Numbered from the stretch's first letter, positions 43,896 through 52,759 are shown. The stretch is 64,000 nt of DNA from Chitinibacter tainanensis DSM 15459 (GCF_000429785.1 NZ_KE386952.1:1-64000), one strand, 5' to 3'. Program-made: numbers and translations. Notes: generated by a model from the letters alone, not told the origin.

Positions 43896-43938
43896 GCGTC
43901 AGGCCCGGCCACGCCGGGCCACTCATTTAGGAAGCCGC

Positions 43939-44523
43939 ATGCAGCCCAACCGTCGTTTGTCCGATTTTCTGCCTTTGAAATTTGCCAATGGCCAGGAAGT
44001 ACGGCAATTTTCCAAACCCTGCATCAGCTGCGGCCACATGCTGCATGCCAAACACATGCATGGCGTGGCCCGGCTGGTAGAAGACCATATCGCCATCGCC
44101 GCCACCGCGCGCTGCGAGCAGTGTGGCGCCGATTTTGGTGTCGCCTGCGTAATCAACAACCAGAAACAGGTCAAGCGCGTTATTTTGCCGCGCATCCTGT
44201 TTAACTGGTATTTGCGCAGCCTGCCCACGCAGCCGCGCGAAACCGCGCCACAGGCCGAAGTGCGTAACTGGCCCCTGCCCGAAGAGCGCGATGCACGCGA
44301 AGATGCGGCCGAAATCAGCCGCCAGCAAAGCTATCGCCCCAGCATCAGCGCGCAAGACATCGTGCGGGCCGAAGAAACGCTGGGCCGCTTTCAGGAAAAA
44401 CCGATCCCGGCCTGGTTGCTCCTGGATGGCCGGCGCTATGAATTTGACCGCATCGCGCCCGATGCCCGCACCAAGGACGGTGAATACTTACTAGACGGTT
44501 GCCTGATCTATCGTCCAGCCTGA
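43939..44523 (+). CDS. Unknown protein with two CxxC pairs
   Basis: I do not recognise the family. The 194-residue product has Cys28-x2-Cys31 (CISCGHML) and Cys59-x2-Cys62 (CEQCGADF), a likely structural zinc site, with extra His residues between (HAKHMHG). The middle is basic and aromatic (KRVILPRILFNWYLRSLP); the C-terminus (PAWLLLDGRRYEFDRIAPD) resembles a small beta domain. AGGAAG lies about 6 bases before the ATG at 43939. It is 43 bases after the RNase gene and may be cotranscribed; a GGCCCGG/CCGGGCC hairpin at 43902-43920 lies between. panD follows with its own promoter. Confidence 0.75.
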   Translation: MQPNRRLSDFLPLKFANGQEVRQFSKPCISCGHMLHAKHMHGVARLVEDHIAIAATARCEQCGADFGVACVINNQKQVKRVILPRILFNWYLRSLPTQPRETAPQAEVRNWPLPEERDAREDAAEISRQQSYRPSISAQDIVRAEETLGRFQEKPIPAWLLLDGRRYEFDRIAPDARTKDGEYLLDGCLIYRPA

Positions 44524-44533
44524 TTATTTACGC

Positions 44534-44561
44534 TTGGCTTTTTGGGGCAAAGTTTTATAAT
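44534..44561 (+). promoter_or_regulatory. Sigma-70 type promoter of panD
   Basis: TTGGCT (44534-44539), a 16-base spacer and a consensus TATAAT (44556-44561). The panD ATG is at 44606. Confidence 0.65.
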
Positions 44562-44605
44562 CGCGCCTATCTTTTTCGGCTCTGCGCCTCTGGCGGGAGA
44601 ACACC

Positions 44606-44986
44606 ATGCAACGCAATATGCTCAAATCGAAGCTGCATCGCGTCACCGCGACGCATGCTGAACTGCATTACGAAGGCTCATGCGCCATCGATGAAAATCT
44701 GCTTGAAGCGGCCAATATCCGCGAATACGAAGCGATCGACATCTGGAACATCAATAATGGTGCGCGTTTCTCTACTTATGCGATCAAAGGCCAGCGCGGC
44801 TCAGGCATTATTTCGGTGAACGGCTCTGCCGCTCGCCACGCACAAGTGGGCGATCTGCTCATCATCGCCACCTTTGCCGATTACAGCGAAGAAGAGCTGG
44901 CCAATCACAAGCCTTCGCTGGTGTATGTGGATAGCAATAACCGCATTACCCACAGCAGCAACGCCATCCCGACCCAAGCCGGCTAA
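44606..44986 (+). CDS. panD: Aspartate 1-decarboxylase precursor
   Basis: PanD makes beta-alanine for pantothenate and CoA. It is made as a proenzyme and cleaves itself between Gly24 and Ser25 (HYEGSCAID) to form the pyruvoyl group. The 126-residue product starts [20 protein letters not shown] and carries the active-site segments [15 protein letters not shown] and [18 protein letters not shown]. Length is the family norm. A UUCG-loop terminator follows at 45010. Confidence 0.97.
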   Translation: MQRNMLKSKLHRVTATHAELHYEGSCAIDENLLEAANIREYEAIDIWNINNGARFSTYAIKGQRGSGIISVNGSAARHAQVGDLLIIATFADYSEEELANHKPSLVYVDSNNRITHSSNAIPTQAG

Positions 44987-45009
44987 GCACCTACCGCCAT
45001 TCGTCGGAC

Positions 45010-45033
45010 AACCCGCTTTCGAGCGGGTTTTTT
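45010..45033 (+). terminator. Rho-independent terminator after panD
   Basis: AACCCGCT TTCG AGCGGGTT followed by a T-run. The next 225 bases up to the chitin-binding gene are AT-rich with no recognisable gene. Confidence 0.9.
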
Positions 45034-45258
45034 ATTGCTTGCAATTCAATAAATAGTCAATTAAATCAATCCACTAATAACAACAACCAACCCCATTTTC
45101 TGACCAAGCCAGCCCCAGCGGTGATGCAGATTACAAGCTGCCCTTCAGGACCATCATCGAATCCTGATATTTCTGCTAAATTCCTCCGGCATCATGACGA
45201 ACGCATCGATTTAGCCGATGTGCGCAAATACAAAACAATAGCTCTGGAGGAGCATCTT

Positions 45259-46977
45259 ATGCGTTTGACCGCTTTGGGTCTGATCGCTATCGCCATCAGC
45301 CCGGCCGCGCTGGCCGTGAGTGAATGGAATAGCAACACCATCTACGCCACCCCGGGCACTCAGGTAAGCTATCAGGGGCAGTTGTATCAAAATAATTGGT
45401 GGACCAAGGGAGAAATACCCGGGCAAACCGGGCCGTGGGGCGTCTGGAGCAAGGTTGGCAGCAATAGTCCAGCACCGACGGTAGCCCCTACATTTACAAC
45501 CACCCCTAAACCCGTCACCACCGCCACTCCGACCCCAACAAGCAGCAGCATGCCAAATAGCATACAGCTTTGGGATGCCAATGCCATCTATGCGCAAGCT
45601 GGGCAGCTTGTGAGCTATCAGGGTCAGGTGTATCGCAATCAATGGTGGACCCGCGGCGACAATCCAGCCCAAAGCAGCGTATGGCGGCTGATCGGCGCGG
45701 CCGCAACCCCGAGCAGCACGCCGCTAGTAAGCGCAACCCCTCGCCCTACCCTCGCGCCAACGCCGGTAGCCACGCTAACTCCAAGTGCCAGCCCGAAACC
45801 AAGCCCAACGGCAACGCCAGTGGCAAGCGCCACACCTGCGCCGACTGCTGCACCAGTCCCTACCGTCAGCCCAAGCCCTGTTGCGAATAGCTGTGCCGCC
45901 ACAGCAATAACCGCACTCACCCCAAGTGCCGGCGTGGCGCGGATCGGCTCGGTGTATTCCAGCACTTTATACGACCCAAGCAACGAAACCAGTGGCAACG
46001 ATACCCATCGCCCACAAGTGATTAAGGTTCAGGTGAGTAATGCGGGCAAGCCTGTAGCGGGCTGCGCGGTGAGCTGGACCCCTGTAAACGGCAATGACAG
46101 CGGCTGGGTTTTCCCACTGGCAGAAAAAACCGATAGCAATGGCCAAATCAGTGCCTGGTGGACCGCCGGTAAAGCCAGTAGTCAACAGGTACGGGCCAGC
46201 ATTACCCTGGCCGATGGCAGCCGCCGCGAGGCCGAAATCACGGGCCAGGCGTTTGCCCACAGCACCCGAGCCAACTCGATCCACCTCAACTGGTCTTCCC
46301 CGCTGTGGAACGGCTTTAAAGTGGATGTCACCCCGGTGAGCTGGGCGCCGACGACTTACTATTCGGCAATCAATTTCCCCGGTGGTTATACCGGCATTCA
46401 AACCTCCCAGTTGCTGTTTTCACTCTGGGATGTAAATGGCGTGAGCCCGGTGGTGATTGATAAAGGGATGGCCACCTGCTCGAATTTTGGTGGCGAAGGT
46501 ACAGGCATCAAGTGTTATGCCCCCTACACCCCGCAAGCCAATGTCACTTATCGATTCGAGCTGGAAGTCGCAGCAACCAGCGATGGCAAAACCGATTACA
46601 CGCTGTACTTCACCGATCTGAGCAATGGTCAGCGCAAGAAATTTGCCACCATGCGCTATCAGGCCAAAGTCTCACCGTACGGTGCTTCGGCCTTTGTGGA
46701 GGATTGGTACGAAGAAAAAGCCTCGTGCCTCGCCAACACCCGCCGCGCGGCATATTTCAGCAATGTGCAATATCGCAACCCCAGCACTGGCGCCTGGAGC
46801 GAGATTCGCAAAGCGACCGGCGATGCGGTTTACAACGAGTGGCACAACGAAATCTGCGCGAACTACAGCTTTAGCGCTGAGGGTGGCCGCTTCCTGATGG
46901 GGACTGGCGGCGAAGTCGTTGGCCAGCCGCTCAATCTGCCCAACGGCCCAAGCGTGATCAATCTATCGCTGGACTAA
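45259..46977 (+). CDS. Secreted chitin-binding protein with Ig-like and DUF3472-like domains
   Basis: The 572-residue product has a signal peptide (MRLTALGLIAIAISPAALA). Two CBM5/12-type chitin-binding modules lie at residues 21-67 (SEWNSNTIYATPG, VSYQGQLYQNNWWTKGEIP) and 102-147. Pro/Thr linkers follow (68-100, 148-210). Residues about 215-330 look like an Ig-like (Big-1) domain with two cysteines (SCAATAITAL, VAGCAVSWTPVN). Residues about 335-570 resemble DUF3472 (YYSAINFPGGYTGIQTSQLLFSLWD, NFGGEGTGIKC). GGAGGAG at 45246-45252 fixes the ATG at 45259. The protein should bind chitin or similar glycan outside the cell; enzymatic activity is unknown. It is followed 97 bases later by a paralogous chitin-binding protease. 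Confidence 0.88.
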   Translation: MRLTALGLIAIAISPAALAVSEWNSNTIYATPGTQVSYQGQLYQNNWWTKGEIPGQTGPWGVWSKVGSNSPAPTVAPTFTTTPKPVTTATPTPTSSSMPNSIQLWDANAIYAQAGQLVSYQGQVYRNQWWTRGDNPAQSSVWRLIGAAATPSSTPLVSATPRPTLAPTPVATLTPSASPKPSPTATPVASATPAPTAAPVPTVSPSPVANSCAATAITALTPSAGVARIGSVYSSTLYDPSNETSGNDTHRPQVIKVQVSNAGKPVAGCAVSWTPVNGNDSGWVFPLAEKTDSNGQISAWWTAGKASSQQVRASITLADGSRREAEITGQAFAHSTRANSIHLNWSSPLWNGFKVDVTPVSWAPTTYYSAINFPGGYTGIQTSQLLFSLWDVNGVSPVVIDKGMATCSNFGGEGTGIKCYAPYTPQANVTYRFELEVAATSDGKTDYTLYFTDLSNGQRKKFATMRYQAKVSPYGASAFVEDWYEEKASCLANTRRAAYFSNVQYRNPSTGAWSEIRKATGDAVYNEWHNEICANYSFSAEGGRFLMGTGGEVVGQPLNLPNGPSVINLSLD

Positions 46978-47016
46978 TCATACGTATTGCCTTCCAAGCC
47001 ATAATTTACAAAGCCT

Positions 47017-47030
47017 AGCAGGCAATACCC
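47017..47030 (+). repeat. Dispersed motif, copy D
   Basis: AGCAGGCAATACCC with the exact core GCAATACCC (47022-47030), between the two chitin-binding genes. A reversed partial copy GTATTGCC lies at 46984-46991. Confidence 0.55.
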
Positions 47031-47074
47031 CGTACCGGTACTCAATATCTGGCATTGACCGAACAGGATACACC

Positions 47075-48976
47075 ATGCAATTGCTACCTCAATACGGCCT
47101 CATCGCCGCCATTGCTCTCCACGTCGTGACTGCGAATGCAGCCAGCGAATGGAATAGCAGTACCACCTACGCCGAAGCAGGTCAGGTGGTAAGTTATCAG
47201 GGCCAACTCTACACCAACGGCTGGTGGACCAAAGGGGATAACCCGGCCACAAGCGGCACGTGGGGCGTCTGGCGCAAAGTCAACGCCGCAGCGGCAACTC
47301 CGGCAGCGACGCCCAATAGCACTTTTCCGCCCGCGGCCACCCCCACCACGACACAGCCCAGCGTAACAGCTGCCCCGAACGCGACCACCGCCCCCAGCAC
47401 GGTTAAAGCCTGGGATGCCAACACTACCTACGCCAACAAAGGGCAGCTGGTGAGCTATCAGGGCCAGGTGTATCGCAATGAATGGTGGACCAAGGGCGAT
47501 AATCCAGCGCAAGCGGGGGCTTATGGCGTCTGGCGCCTCGTTGGCTCAGCCCAGCCGACCAATGCGCCAAGCAGTACACCCGTCATCACACCCAACGCAA
47601 CACCCATTGTAAAACCGACTGCAACACCGACGGTAGTACCCACGGTGAAGCCAACACTGGCACCAACAGCCACCCCGACTGCCGCGCCAACTGCAACCCC
47701 GAAACCAAGCCCAACGCCGGTCAGCGGTCTGATTCCGGCCCGCAGCCTCACGCTTGAGCAGCCGGGCGATATTGGCAGCCTACGTGCCGCGCAGCTGCGC
47801 AGCTTTAATCACACCCCGTTCCAATCGACCGGATACTGGGTGCAGCCTGGCGATGTTCTGGTGGTGAATTATGTCTACAGTGGCAGCGCGCCGAATAAAC
47901 AACCGGAAATCTGGCTGCACAATATCGACGACGACACGTGGAATTACGACACCGCTCAGAAGATCAAACTGAATGTGGGTAGCAACACCATCGTGTCTAA
48001 AGTCAAAGCCGCAGTGTACGTGGCCGCTTTTAATACCCCGACCAATGGCGAGCTAAAGGTCGAGCTGATCTCGGGTGGGCGCGTGATGCCGCGCTTTGTT
48101 TTAGGCCAGCACAATGCCGAACAATGGCAGCAAATGCTGCTGCAATACGGCGATGCGCCGTATGCCGAGCTGGTCAGCCGCCGCATGATGCTCACCGCCA
48201 GCATGGGCAAAATCTTGCGTCATGTGGATGACCCCGTAGCCCTGATGACGCTGTGGGATGAGATCGTACGGCTGGAAGACGAGCAATACGGCATCAAACC
48301 CGGCCAAGCCTGGCCGCACAATCCAACGCCGCATCGCTTCCACTTTGTCGAGCTGGCCCCCTACGATGGCTGGATGTATTCATGGCAATACAGGATGGCC
48401 ACCGCCAGCGATGATGGCGCGATTGGCACCGTGCTCAATAGCAAAAAGCTGAAAACCGATGGCTGGGGCCCATGGCATGAGCTGGGCCACCAATATCAGA
48501 TGAGCACCTTCACTTGGGCCGACCAGACCGAAGTGACCGTAAATCTGTCTTCGGCCTATGTGCAGCGCGGCCTGGGCCAGCCATCGCGCTACGAAACCCA
48601 AGGCACCTGGACCAAAACCTTTGCGTACCTAAATCAAGCCACACGCGATTTTGCTACGCAGAGTGATCTGTTTGTACGCGCCACCATGTTCTGGCAGCTG
48701 GATCTGGCCTTTGGGCGTGATTTTTACGCCAAGCTGGGCACCAACTACCGCAATATGCCCGCAGCGCAACGCCCAAGCGGTGATGAAGCGGAGAAACAGA
48801 CCTTTATCATCGAAACCAGCCGCGTCGCTGGCTACGACCTCACGCCGTTCTTTACCCAATGGGGCATTGCGGTCAGTGCCGACACACAAACCAAACTGCG
48901 CAGCATGGCCCTCAAAACCCTGACCGACCCGATCTGGCTGAATCGCGATAGCAAAGTGCTGTATCAGCCACGCTAA
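47075..48976 (+). CDS. Secreted chitin-binding M60-like metalloprotease
   Basis: The 633-residue product has a signal peptide (MQLLPQYGLIAAIALHVVTANA). Two CBM5/12-type modules lie at residues 23-70 (SEWNSSTTYAEAG, YQGQLYTNGWWTKGDNP) and 111-157. Pro/Thr linkers follow to about 218, and a peptidase M60-like region from about 225 to the end. Zinc ligands are His468, His472 (WHELGHQYQ) and Glu486 (TEVTVN), with Glu469 catalytic, fitting HExxH-(13)-E. M60-like proteases, such as the AcfD/SslE and enhancin groups, cut mucin-type glycoproteins. AGGA lies 8 bases before the ATG. N-terminal architecture is the same as the preceding protein. The natural substrate is inference: a glycoprotein associated with chitin or mucus. 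Confidence 0.9.
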   Translation: MQLLPQYGLIAAIALHVVTANAASEWNSSTTYAEAGQVVSYQGQLYTNGWWTKGDNPATSGTWGVWRKVNAAAATPAATPNSTFPPAATPTTTQPSVTAAPNATTAPSTVKAWDANTTYANKGQLVSYQGQVYRNEWWTKGDNPAQAGAYGVWRLVGSAQPTNAPSSTPVITPNATPIVKPTATPTVVPTVKPTLAPTATPTAAPTATPKPSPTPVSGLIPARSLTLEQPGDIGSLRAAQLRSFNHTPFQSTGYWVQPGDVLVVNYVYSGSAPNKQPEIWLHNIDDDTWNYDTAQKIKLNVGSNTIVSKVKAAVYVAAFNTPTNGELKVELISGGRVMPRFVLGQHNAEQWQQMLLQYGDAPYAELVSRRMMLTASMGKILRHVDDPVALMTLWDEIVRLEDEQYGIKPGQAWPHNPTPHRFHFVELAPYDGWMYSWQYRMATASDDGAIGTVLNSKKLKTDGWGPWHELGHQYQMSTFTWADQTEVTVNLSSAYVQRGLGQPSRYETQGTWTKTFAYLNQATRDFATQSDLFVRATMFWQLDLAFGRDFYAKLGTNYRNMPAAQRPSGDEAEKQTFIIETSRVAGYDLTPFFTQWGIAVSADTQTKLRSMALKTLTDPIWLNRDSKVLYQPR

Positions 48977-49001
48977 GTTACACCACCCTTGCCCAATGGC
49001 A

Positions 49002-49031
49002 ACAGCCACCCTGCGGGGTGGCTGTTTTTTT
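49002..49031 (+). terminator. Rho-independent terminator after the M60-like gene
   Basis: ACAGCCACC/GGTGGCTGT stem with a 6-base loop followed by T6-7. Confidence 0.93.
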
Positions 49032-49089
49032 ATCGAAACCCCAAATACCCAACCCACGTATCAAGCCACAAGGCTTGATACATAAATCC

Positions 49090-49104
49090 TGCAAGCCAAT
49101 ACCC
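49090..49104 (+). repeat. Dispersed motif, copy E (13 of 15)
   Basis: TGCAAGCCAATACCC differs from copies A and C at two positions. It lies at the end of the solute-binding protein gene, with the direct neighbour TATCAAGCCACAAGGCTTGATA forming a hairpin at 49059-49080. Confidence 0.5.
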
Positions 49105-49802
49105 TATTGCGCAGGCTTATTCCCCAAGCGCTGGAGGCCGGTATTAAATTGCTGCAGCAAGGCCGCCCCACCCGGCGCGGCTTTGGGCACAATCAGATGC
49201 AGTGTTTGCACACTCATCACCTCACCCAGCGGAATAATATTGCCGGTAGCCGGCAGCTGCCCCAAGAGCTGCAAACCCTGCGCATGATCGGTCACCGTAA
49301 AATCGCTGTAGTTCAGGGCAATCAGCCGCATACAGGCGGCCATATCATTCGGGCGGTGATAATACAGCTCACCCCGTTTGATCAGCGCCTCAATCGCGGG
49401 TAGCACCGCCCAGCCCAATGGCTGGCAATAGCGTTTGCCCCGCAAAGTAGCCGGCTGGCTACCATTCAAGTTTTCACCCAGCCGGCCAAAGACAAAAAGC
49501 CGCAGCTCAAACAGAGGTTGCGAATACAAAAATTCGGCTTCGCGCTCGGGCGTGCGGATATAAGGGAAGGTGGCGGCAAACTCCCCTTGCAGCGTGGCTT
49601 TATAGCCATTGGCCCACGGGCGCCAAAATAATTCGCTATCCACCCCCGCAGCCGCAAATGCCCGTTGCACCCGCACCGTCGCCAGCCCACCATCAGGCAG
49701 CTTGCTATCGGTAAATGGCGGATAATCGCTGCCGGTTACCAGCTTCACCGGCTCGGCCCCCACCATGGCGCTGCACAACAGCAAAACCCCCAACCACTTC
49801 AT
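49104..49802 (-). CDS. Periplasmic solute-binding protein (family 3 type)
   Basis: The 232-residue product has a signal peptide (MKWLGVLLLCSAMVGA) and a type II periplasmic-binding fold: KLVTGSDYPPFTDSKLPDGGLATV at the N-terminus, FAATFPYIRTPEREAEFLYSQPLF in the middle. Such proteins bind amino acids or other small solutes; many orphan ones in this group have no transporter. No permease or ATPase gene is adjacent. The ATG at 49802 has GGTGAG just upstream; an in-frame start at 49826 would spoil the signal peptide. Two cysteines (YCQPLG, AACMRLI) could form a disulfide. Confidence 0.83.
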   Translation of the reverse strand: MKWLGVLLLCSAMVGAEPVKLVTGSDYPPFTDSKLPDGGLATVRVQRAFAAAGVDSELFWRPWANGYKATLQGEFAATFPYIRTPEREAEFLYSQPLFELRLFVFGRLGENLNGSQPATLRGKRYCQPLGWAVLPAIEALIKRGELYYHRPNDMAACMRLIALNYSDFTVTDHAQGLQLLGQLPATGNIIPLGEVMSVQTLHLIVPKAAPGGAALLQQFNTGLQRLGNKPAQ

Positions 49803-50162
49803 GCTCACCCCCACGGCACTTTGCATGCTGCAAACTAGGCAGACCTAGCCCGCAGCACCGCCGCAAAGGGGATAACCGGTCATTTTGCGCTGACAGATGT
49901 AAGATTTGGCCGGCAAAATGCGCTTTATTTCACCATTCAAACACGATAATTTCTTCAAAAGTCAGATTTAAGTCGCGGGTATATCTAGCTAGGCATTTAA
50001 TTATTTAGATCACAGGCAGTTACCCCCACCCAGTATTAATAACGCCCTAGCCTTACATCCACCGCACTGCGGCCACTTGCTTGCTGCGCCTGCACAAATC
50101 GGCGGCACGGCACTGGGCGGGCTTTGCTATAACGGGGTAAACCTGTCTTGAGCCCCGTAATC
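49803..50162. other. 360-base divergent intergenic region
   Basis: No gene is seen. It contains an inverted repeat CATTTTGC (49881-49888) / GCAAAATG (49913-49920), an AT-rich stretch at 49920-50010 and the promoter of the response-regulator gene. The repeat could be an operator for either divergent gene; there is no direct support. Confidence 0.5.
50125..50133 (+). promoter_or_regulatory. Extended -10 promoter candidate
   Basis: TGCTATAAC matches TGnTATAAT at all but the last base. Transcription would start near 50140, about 23 bases before the ATG at 50163. Confidence 0.45.
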
Positions 50163-51374
50163 ATGAGCGACCCCAAACGCCAACCCGACATTCACGTGAT
50201 GCTGGTGGATGATTCAGCCGTGCAGCTGCAATACGCCGCCAGCCTGTGCGCCGAAATGCACTGGACAGTGCGCGAAACGGCAGATGACGGCATGAATGCG
50301 CTGCTTAAGCTCAAAAGCGGCCTACAGATTGATCTGATCTTGCTTGATCTGGAAATGCCCGGCATTAACGGCGTGGGGCTCTTGCAAGAGCTGGGGCGGG
50401 CGCAGATTGATATTCCGATTGTGATCTTAAGCTCGCGCGAGCCGGCGCTGCTGGAATCTGTGGCCAACATGGGCCGCCAAGCCGGGCTGAGTATCCTGAC
50501 CGCCTTGCAAAAGCCGTTGCGGCTAGAGATGCTGCAAAATCTGCTGCTGCAACGCGCACCACGGCAAAACCTGGCCAGCAGCCAGTTTAGCGCGGCGGAA
50601 ATTCAAGCCGGCATCAATGACAATCAATTCGTGATCCGCTACTGGCCGCGCTTCGATCCGGCACGGCAAACCGTGCGCGCGCTCTTGGCCCAGCTGGTGT
50701 GGCTACATCCCGTGCACGGCCCACTGCTGCAAAACCAGTACGCGCCGCAAGGCTGCCAGGAGCGGGCGTTTTTACAGCTTTATGATCATCACTTGAAAAA
50801 CATTTGCACCCAGCTCAGCACCTGGGCGCAGCAAGGCTTGCCGTTTTCGGCCCGGCTGCAAATCCCGCTGGCGCTGCTCAGCAGCCCTTTGCAGGCGCGC
50901 ACGCTGATCAATCGCCTGCAAGATTACGCCCTGGAGCCGGAAAGCCTGGGGCTGGATATCAATCTGCATGAGCTGGATGAAGAACACGCCGGCACCATGG
51001 CGGCGCTGAATCTGCTGCGCCTGCAAAATCTACCCGTCGGTATCCAGACCGCGCAGCTGCATTTGCAATGGGTCAAGCTCATTGGCCGATTGCCCGCCAA
51101 TGAAATCAATCTCGCCGCCGCTGTACTCAACCAGCTCACGCAAGACCCATTGGCCAAAACCCTGCTCGAACACAATATCTTGCTCGCCCACAGCCTGGGG
51201 TTGCAGCTCAATCTCAGCGGGTTTAACGAGGCAAAATTCTGGCCGGTCACGCAGCAATTGGGCGTAGATGGGGTGGATGGCCCGCTGATCAATCCGGGGC
51301 TCAGCGCCGAAGAGCTGTTGCCTTGGCTGCGCCAGCAACAAGGCAAGCCCAACTTCACCCGCGTGATCCACTAG
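50163..51374 (+). CDS. Response regulator with degenerate EAL domain
   Basis: The 403-residue product has a REC domain at 1-125 with acidic pair Asp16/Asp17 (MLVDDSAV), phosphoacceptor Asp62 (LILLDLEMPG), Ser90 and Lys117. Residues about 145-400 have the EAL phosphodiesterase fold, but the active-site residues are missing. The segment LLAQLVWLHPVHGPLL aligns with the usual EALIRWQHP region and has LAQ in place of EAL, and the DDFGTGYSS loop is absent. It should be phosphorylatable but not hydrolyse c-di-GMP. ATG at 50163 is chosen over an in-frame TTG at 50148. No histidine kinase is adjacent. Confidence 0.88.
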   Translation: MSDPKRQPDIHVMLVDDSAVQLQYAASLCAEMHWTVRETADDGMNALLKLKSGLQIDLILLDLEMPGINGVGLLQELGRAQIDIPIVILSSREPALLESVANMGRQAGLSILTALQKPLRLEMLQNLLLQRAPRQNLASSQFSAAEIQAGINDNQFVIRYWPRFDPARQTVRALLAQLVWLHPVHGPLLQNQYAPQGCQERAFLQLYDHHLKNICTQLSTWAQQGLPFSARLQIPLALLSSPLQARTLINRLQDYALEPESLGLDINLHELDEEHAGTMAALNLLRLQNLPVGIQTAQLHLQWVKLIGRLPANEINLAAAVLNQLTQDPLAKTLLEHNILLAHSLGLQLNLSGFNEAKFWPVTQQLGVDGVDGPLINPGLSAEELLPWLRQQQGKPNFTRVIH

Positions 51375-51446
51375 CGCCAGCGCGTAGATACCCCGCCCCG
51401 TATTACCCTTCAACCCAATAGCTGCAATACCTAGCGCGAGATACCC

Positions 51447-52337
51447 TCAAGCAAATCGCTCCCACGCTAGCCGTACCGTCGTGGCCTGAATCGCCACCGT
51501 ATCGCTAATTGGCTGCGCATAGCCGCCCCCCATGGTGATCGCCACCGGCAGGGCAAAGCGCCGGCACGCATCCAGCACCAACTCATCGCGGGCGCGCAAG
51601 CCAGCCGGGGTGAGCGCCAGCTTGCCCAAGCGATCGCCCGCATAAGCATCGGCCCCCGCCAGATAGATCACCAGATCGGCTTGCGCTTGCGCGAGTAACA
51701 CCGGCAAGGCGCCGGCCAGCTCGGCCAGATAGTGCGCATCGTCGCAACCATCTGCCAGCTCGATATCCCAATCGCTTTGCTGCTTGGCAAAGGGGAAATT
51801 ATTCGCGCCATGCATGGAAAAGGTAAACAGGCTTGGCGTATCAGCCAGCATCTGCGCCGTGCCGTTGCCCTGATGCACATCCAGATCGATCACCAGCGCG
51901 CGCTGCACAGCACCCTCGGCCTGCAAGACTCGCAGCGCCACCGCGCTATCGTTAAACACACAAAACCCGCTGCCATGATCGGCAAAGGCATGGTGCGTGC
52001 CGCCTGCCAAACTCACGCCGCAGCCCTCGGCCAGCGCGGCCCGACAGGCCGCCAACGTAGCACCGGTGGAAGCGCGCGAGCGCAGCAGTAATTCGGCCGA
52101 CCACGGCAGGCCGATCACTCTTTGCTCGGCCGCGCTTAGCGCCGCATTATGCAGCTTGGCCAGATACTCGGGCGTGTGCGCGGCCAAGAGCTCGGCATCG
52201 CTCGCCAGGGGGGTATCTTCGATCAGATCAGCCGCGAACTGGGCTACCGCCTGATACAGCATGGGGTATTTCTCCGCCGGAAAGCGATGCCCGGGCGGGA
52301 GCGGCAAGGGGTAGTGATCGGAACGATAGATTTTCAT
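51447..52337 (-). CDS. Histone-deacetylase-fold zinc amidohydrolase
   Basis: Bacterial HDAC-fold proteins deacetylate acetylpolyamines, acetoin-related or other acetyl-amide substrates. The 296-residue product has the active-site His pair in GGTHHAF (His115/His116), zinc ligands Asp153 and His155 in VIDLDVHQGNGT and Asp230 in YLAGADAYAGD, and Tyr274 in MGGGYAQ. All catalytic positions are intact. Substrate cannot be told from sequence. It is convergent with the response-regulator gene; the 72-base gap contains several short ATACC motifs and no clear terminator. Confidence 0.9.
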   Translation of the reverse strand: MKIYRSDHYPLPLPPGHRFPAEKYPMLYQAVAQFAADLIEDTPLASDAELLAAHTPEYLAKLHNAALSAAEQRVIGLPWSAELLLRSRASTGATLAACRAALAEGCGVSLAGGTHHAFADHGSGFCVFNDSAVALRVLQAEGAVQRALVIDLDVHQGNGTAQMLADTPSLFTFSMHGANNFPFAKQQSDWDIELADGCDDAHYLAELAGALPVLLAQAQADLVIYLAGADAYAGDRLGKLALTPAGLRARDELVLDACRRFALPVAITMGGGYAQPISDTVAIQATTVRLAWERFA

Positions 52338-52432
52338 GCCGCTATTGTTTCACAGCCGGCGGCGCTCTGCAGCTGCCCGCCGGCCGGCGCAAGTCCGTGC
52401 TGGCTGGCAGCTTGGCGGCTGGCCTTGGCCAG

Positions 52433-52759
52433 CTAGCCCAGTTGCGCCGCGGTCAGCGGCAGCAAGCCATGGTGGGCGCGAGCTTTATGGCAATGCTCAT
52501 CGCCCGGCTGCACTTCCCGGCAAGTGCTCGAGCGCAGCGGGTAAATCTGGCAGCCCACCGCTTGGCCCACGGTGCCGCTGAGTTGTTGGCAATGCGGCTG
52601 CGGCTGATTGGTGCCGCGCATGGCCACGTGAAAGGGGCTAATCGGCTCTACCAGATCAGCCGGCACGGTGCCACCGGGCACCTGATCGGTTTCCCCAAAA
52701 TAAAATGACACCCGAAAAGTGGCACAACAGGCACCACATTGCTGACACACATCACTCAT
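52433..52759 (-). CDS. YkgJ-family cysteine cluster protein
   Basis: The 108-residue product begins MSDVCQQCGACCATFRVSF, the CxxCxxCC signature of the YkgJ/Fe-S cluster-binding family. Later cysteines are in HCQQL, VGCQIYPLRSSTCREV and DEHCHKA. These proteins probably bind iron-sulfur or zinc; the role is not known. It starts at 52759. It is in line with the HDAC-fold gene but 95 bases away. The 270 bases between it and the chemoreceptor gene hold no gene. Confidence 0.87.
   Translation of the reverse strand: MSDVCQQCGACCATFRVSFYFGETDQVPGGTVPADLVEPISPFHVAMRGTNQPQPHCQQLSGTVGQAVGCQIYPLRSSTCREVQPGDEHCHKARAHHGLLPLTAAQLG

Noticed and set aside
45481-45895. Repeat array (CRISPR-like) in the Thr/Pro-rich linkers of the chitin-binding genes
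   Set aside because: The repetition is of ACNCC-type codons for Thr, Pro and Ala in frame, without fixed repeat length or spacers.
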